Source of the DNA: Budorcas taxicolor
Taxonomy: Eukaryota > Chordata > Mammalia > Artiodactyla > Bovidae
Assembly (NCBI RefSeq): GCF_023091745.1
Contig: NC_068925.1
Coordinates: forward strand, 2,356,001 to 2,420,000
Direction: 5' to 3'
DNA length: 64,000 bases
Made by a program: the position numbers and the translations under genes. The notes beneath the pieces were generated by a model. It was not told where the DNA came from. It saw only the letters and a program-made list of their open reading frames with translations, and made no database searches. How positions within the stretch are numbered: the stretch's first letter is position 1; each line of letters starts with the position of its first letter. Below, piece by piece: positions 59,104-64,000 of the stretch.

Positions 59104-59861
59104 CTTTATCTCCCTCCTCCCTCTTCTCTTCTCTGTGTAACTCCGTGAACCTCTCTGGGTGTTCCAGACTGTGGAGAGCACATAGGGAATTGATTACTGG
59201 CTAGATTTCTCTACCCTCTTTTGATTCCCCCTCTTCTCCTGGTCTCTCTCTCTCTCTCCTCCCTTTTCTCTTCTAATGTAACTCTGTGAACCTCTCTGGG
59301 TGTCCCTCACTGTGGATAATCTTTTCACCATTAACCTAGATGATTTATCATCTGTGCTGTACAGATGGAGAAGTATTGAGGCTACCGTAAGAATAAGACT
59401 GAAAGCCAGAGGCAGGAGGGTTAAATCAAAAACTTGAGAACACCAGAAAACCCCTGACTCCAGGGAACATTAATTGACAGGAGCTCATCCAAAAGCCTCC
59501 ATACCTACACTGAAACCAAGCTACAACGATTTCAGAGTAAGACATAGAATACCAGAGTAAGATATACCATGCTAATTCTACAGCAATGCAGGAACACAGC
59601 CCTGAGCATTAAAATACAGGCTGCCCAAAGTCACATCAAGCCCATAGATACCCCAAAATTCACTAATGGACACTTCATTGCACTCCAGAGAGAACAGATC
59701 CAGCTCTACCCACAGGAACACAGAGGCAAGCTTCCCTAACCAGGAACACTTGAAAAACCACTACTCCAACCCCACCCATAGGGAGCAACCTCCACAATAA
59801 AGAGGAACCACAAACTCCCAGCCTACAGAAAGGCGACCCCAAACACTGCCATATAAACAAA

Positions 59862-60841
59862 ATGAAAAGGCAGAGAAATATTCAGCAGGTAAAGAAGCAG
59901 GATAAATGCCCATCAAGCCAAACAAAAGAGGAGGAGATAGGGAATTTACCTGAAAAATAATTCAGAATAATGATAGTAAAGATGATCCATAATCTTGAAA
60001 AGAAAATGGAATTACAGATAAATAGAGACAGCGGAGCCTGGTGTGCTGCCATCTATGGGGTCGCACAGAGTCGGACACGACCGAAGTGACTTAGCAGAGA
60101 CAAAAATTGAGAAGATGCAAGAAATGTTTAACAAGGACCTAGAAGAAATAAAAAAGAGTTAATCAATAATGAATAATGCAATAACTGAGATCAAAGGCAC
60201 TCTGGAGGGAACCAACAGTAGAATAACTGAGGCAGAAGATAGGATAAGTGAGGTAGAAGATAGAATGGTGGAAATAAATGAAGTAGAGAGGAAAAAAGAA
60301 AAAAGAATTAAAATAAATGAGGACAACCTTACAGACCTCTGGGATAACGTTAAATGCCCCAAAATCATAGGAGTCCCAGAAGAAGACAAAAAGAAAGGCA
60401 TGAGAAAATACTTGAGGAGATAATAGTTGAAAACTTCCCTAAAATGGGGAAGTAAATAGCTACCCAAATCCAAGAAACCCAAAGAGTCCCAAACAGGATA
60501 AACCCAAGACAAAACACCCCAAGACACATTAATAGATTAATGAAGATCAAACACAAAGAGCTAATATTAAAAGCAGCAAGGCAAAGGCAACAAATAACAC
60601 ACAAGGGGATTCTCATAAGGATAACAGCTGAACTTTCAATAGAAACTCTTCAGGCCAATAGGGAATGGCAGAACATACTTAAAGTGATGAAACAGAAAAA
60701 CCTACAACCAGATTACTATACCCAGCAAGGATCTCATTCAAATATGAAGGAGAAATTAAAAGTCTTACAGACAAGCAAGAGCTGAGAGAATTCAGCACCA
60801 CCAAACCAGCCCTTCAACAAATGCTAAAGGATCTTCTCTAG
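59862..60841 (+). pseudogene. L1 ORF1 (RNA-binding protein), broken
   Basis: Starts at the ATG after 'atataaacaaa' and should end at TAG 60839-60841, about 326 codons, normal for L1 ORF1p, which coats L1 RNA. Coiled-coil part 'NSRITEAEDRISEVEDRMVE' and RNA-binding part 'IIGVPEED' are recognisable. Inactivated by TAA at 59958, a SINE piece at 60031-60095, TAA at about 60160 and further shifts. Confidence 0.87.
60031..60095 (+). repeat. SINE 3' fragment inside L1 ORF1
   Basis: 'cggagcctggtgtgctgcca' and 'agtcggacacgaccgaagtg', ending 'acttagc'; short direct repeats 'agagaca' on both sides. Confidence 0.87.
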
Positions 60842-60892
60842 ACAGAAAACAGAGAAAAGGTTTATAAACTCGAAACAAAGACAACAAAGTAA

Positions 60893-63800
60893 ATGGCAAC
60901 GGGGTCATATTTATCAATAATTACCTTAAATGTAAATAGGCTGAATGCCAAAACTAAAAGACAAAGACAGGCTGAATGGATACAAAAACAAAACCCCTAT
61001 ATATGCTGTCTACAAGAGACCCATCTCAAAACAAGGGACACAGACAGACTGAAAGTGAAGGGCTGGAAAAAGATATTTCATGCAAATGGAGGACAAAAGA
61101 AAACAGGAGAAGAAATGCTCATATCAGGTAAAATAGACTTTGAAATAAAGGCTGTGGAAAGAGACATAAAAGACACTACATAATGATCAAAGGATCAATC
61201 CAAGAAGAAGATATAACAATTATAAATATATATGTACCCAACATAGAAGCACTGCAATATGTAAGGCAAATGCTAACAAGTATGAAAGGAGAGATTAACA
61301 GCAACACAATAATAGTGGGAGACTTTAATACCCAACTCACATCTATGGATAGATCAATCAGATAATTAGCAAGGAAACACAAACTTTAAATGATACAATA
61401 GACCAGTTAGACCTAATTGATATCTATAGGATATTTCACCCCCAAACAATGAATTTCACTTTTTTCTCAATTGCACACGGAACATTCTCCAGGATAAAGC
61501 ACATCCTCGGCCATAAGTCTGCCTTGATAAATTTAGAAAACATGAAATCATTTCAAGAATCTTTTCTGATCACAATGCAGTAAGATTAGTTGTCAACTAC
61601 AGGAAAAATAGTATTAAAAATACAAACATAGGAAGGCTAAACAACACGCTACTTAATAACCAATAAATCACAGAGGAAATCAAAAAAGAAATGAAAATAT
61701 GCATAGAAACAAATGAAAATGAAAACACGACAACCCAAAACCAATGGGATTCAGTTAAAGCGCTGTTCAGGGGAAGGTTAATAGCAATACAAGCTTACTT
61801 CAAGACACAAGAGAAAAACCAAATAAATAATCTAATTTTACACCTAAAGCAACTAGAAAAAGAAGAAATAAAGAACCGCAGGGTTAGTAGAAGAAAATAA
61901 ATCATACAAATTAGGGCAGAAATAAATGAAAGAGAAATAAAGGAGACTATAGCAAAAATCAACAAAACTAAAAGCTGGTTCTTTGATAACATAAATAAAA
62001 GGGACAAACTCATCAAGAAAAAAAAAAGGGAGAAGAATCAAATCAACAAAATTAGAATTAAAATGGAGAAATCACAATAGAGAACATAGAAATACAAAGG
62101 ATCATAACTATCTCCTTGCTAATTATTCTTTGCTAATTATCTGGCAACTATAGGACAAAAAAAATGGACAACTTGGAAGAAATGGACAAATTCTTAGAAA
62201 ACTATAACCTTCTAAAACTGAACCAGGAAGAAATAGAAAATCTTAACAGACCTATCACAAACACAGATACTGAAACTGTAATAAAAAATCTTCCAACAAA
62301 AAAAAGCCCAGGACCAGATGGCTTCACAGGTGAATTCTACCAAAAACTTACAGAAGAGTTAACACCTATCCTGCTCAAACTCTTCCAGAAAATGGCAGAG
62401 GAAGGTAAACTGCTAAACTCATTCTATGAGGCCACCATCACCCTAATACCAAAATCAGACAATGATGCTACAAAAAAAGACAACTACCGGTCAGTATCAC
62501 TGATGAACATAGATGCAAAAATCCTCAACAAAATTCTAGCAAACAGGATCATGCATCATGACCAAGTGGACTTTATCCCAGGGATGCAAGGATTCTTCAA
62601 TATTCACAAATCAATCAATGTGATATATCACATTAACAAATTGAAAGATAAAAAGGATAATATTATCTCAATAGATACAGAGAAAGCCTTTGACAAAATT
62701 CATCATCAATTTATGCTTAAAAAACAAAACAAAAAAAAAAAAACCTCCGGAAAGCAAGCATAAAAGGAACATAAATCAACAGAAAAAAGCCAAATATGAC
62801 AAACCCAAAGCAAACATTATCCTCAATGGTGAAAAACTGAAAGCATTTCCCATAAAGTCAGGAACAAGAAAAGGGTGCCCACTCTCACCATTATTCAACA
62901 TAGTTTTGGAAATTTTACACCACAGCAATCAGAGAAGAAAAAGAAATAAAAGGAATCCAGATTGGCAAAGGAGAAGTAAAACTCTCATTGTTTGCAGATG
63001 ACATAATCCTCTAGAGAAAACACTAACACATCACGAGAAAATTACCAGTTAATCAATGAAGATAGAAAAGTTGCAGGATATAAAATTAACACTCAGATAT
63101 CCCTTGCATTCCTATGTACAAACAATGAAAAAACAGAAAGAGAAATTAAGGAAGCAATTCCATTCACCATTGCAATGAAAAGAATAAAATATTTAGGAAA
63201 AATCTACTTAATGAAAGAAAACACATATATATATAGAAAACTATAAAACAATGATCAAAGAAATCAAAGATGACACAAGTAAATGGAGAAATGTACCATG
63301 TTCATGGATCAGAACAATCAATAGAGTGAAAATGAATATACTACCCAAAGCAATCTACAGATGCAATGCAATCCCTATCAAGCTACCAACGGTATTTTTC
63401 AGAGAACTAGAACAAATAATTTCACAATTTGTATGGAAATACAAAAAAACTCAAATAGCCAAAGCAATCTTGAGAAAGAAGAACAGAACTGGTGAAATCA
63501 ACCCGCCTGGCTTCAGACTATACTACAAAGCTACAGTCATCAAGACAACATGGTACTGGCACAAAGACAGAAATATAGATCAATGGAACAAACTAGAAAG
63601 CCCAGAGATAAATGCACTCACCTATGGATACCTTATCTTTGACAAAGGAGGCAAGAATATGGAGAAAAGACAATCTCTTTAACAAGTGGTGCTGGGAAAA
63701 CTGGTAAACCATTTGTAAAGGAATGAAACTAGAACACTTTCTATCACCATATACAAAAAACTTAAAATGGATTAAGGATCTAAATGTAAGACCAGAAACT

Positions 63801-64000
63801 ACAAAACTCCTAGAGGAAAACATAGGCAAAACACTCTCTGACATAAATCACAGCAGAATCCTCTATGACCCACCTCCCAGAATACTGGAAATAAAAGCAA
63901 AAATAAACAAATGGGACCTAATTAAACTTAAAAGCTTTTGCACAACCAAGGAAACTATAAGCAAGGTGAAAAGACAGCCTTGAGAATGGGAGAAAATAAT
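60893..64000 (+). pseudogene. L1 ORF2 (endonuclease / reverse transcriptase), broken, runs off the window
   Basis: ATG at 60893 opens with the endonuclease start 'SYLSIITLNVNRLNAKTKR' and 'PYICCLQETHLKTRDTDR'. The frame stops at 61181 after a small deletion, and goes on shifted with 'IIINIYVPNIEALQYVRQ'-like and 'NTIIVGDFNTQL'. The RT is visible in 62164-62763 ('SPGPDGFTGEFYQKL', motif A 'ISIDTEKAFDKI') and the catalytic FADDIIL at 62991-63011 is followed by a TAG. The C-terminal part is readable in 63251-63682 and 63723-63983 ('QFVWKYKKTQIAKAILRKKN', 'RPETTKLLEENIGKTLSDIN'). At least six frame breaks; not mobile. The 3' UTR and poly-A tail lie beyond the window. Confidence 0.93.

Larger units (their letters stand above)
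57150..59861 (+). mobile_element. L1 LINE 5' UTR with nested SINE pieces
   Basis: Begins with a run of G (57155-57186) that probably marks the L1 5' terminus, then GC-rich sequence ('gctgaggctggacagggagg'), a T-rich part near 58570-58860, and the repeated 'gaacctctctgggtgttcc' / 'ctctgtgaacctctctgggt' blocks (three copies, about 58960, 59145, 59285), ending in the purine/C-rich part 'ggctgcccaaagtcacatca'. This is the bovine-type L1 5' UTR, which holds the element's internal promoter. SINE pieces at 58136 and 59056 interrupt it. Confidence 0.8.

Noticed and set aside
62164..62763. 199-codon frame
   Set aside because: L1 ORF2 reverse-transcriptase fragment; frames before and after it are other parts of the same L1.

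Overview
The window is mammalian and, more narrowly, ruminant (cattle, sheep, goat or a close relative). This is read from dozens of copies of the ruminant tRNA-derived SINE family (Bov-tA/ART2A type), at least thirteen pieces of the RTE-type LINE BovB, bovine-type L1 elements, and one older CHR-type SINE of the Cetartiodactyla. Assignments to repeat families rest on recognition of their sequence, not on a database search.

No intact protein-coding host gene is visible in 64 kb. What remains is a stretch of an olfactory receptor (OR) cluster in which every member is broken. From left to right: an OR fragment resembling OR families 5/8/9 (4434-5160, minus), then five members of one OR10AG-like group: 11093-12045 (minus), 21632-22658 (plus), 29687-30713 (minus), 40209-41268 (minus) and 43768-44716 (minus). 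The last is nearly complete and carries a single 2-nt frameshift before TM7. All five OR10AG-like copies keep a 3' splice acceptor directly in front of the (former) start codon, and the four with an ATG have the same 23-residue N-terminus length with an N-glycosylation site at Asn11. They are therefore duplicated genes with a 5' intron, not retrocopies.

Layout: 0.5-4.4 kb, SINEs and a tail-to-tail BovB inverted repeat; 4.4-8.5 kb, OR fragment cut by BovB, then a second BovB piece and an L1 3' end; 9-36 kb, AT-rich intergenic DNA with three OR pseudogenes and scattered SINEs; 36-37.4 kb, a BovB reverse-transcriptase half; 40-45 kb, two OR pseudogenes and an old LTR; 47-49.5 kb, three L1 3' ends; 50.7-57 kb, a nested complex of BovB pieces, an unusual 31/25-bp tandem array interrupted by a 296-bp solo LTR, and a second LTR split by BovB; 57.1-64 kb, an apparently full-length but dead L1 (5' UTR, ORF1, most of ORF2) running off the end.

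The most unusual material is the tandem array at 53165-55085 with its adjoining LTR, the CpG-dense internally duplicated OR pseudogene at 21.6-22.7 kb, and the 3.19-kb BovB palindrome. Nothing here amounts to a demonstrable new protein system.
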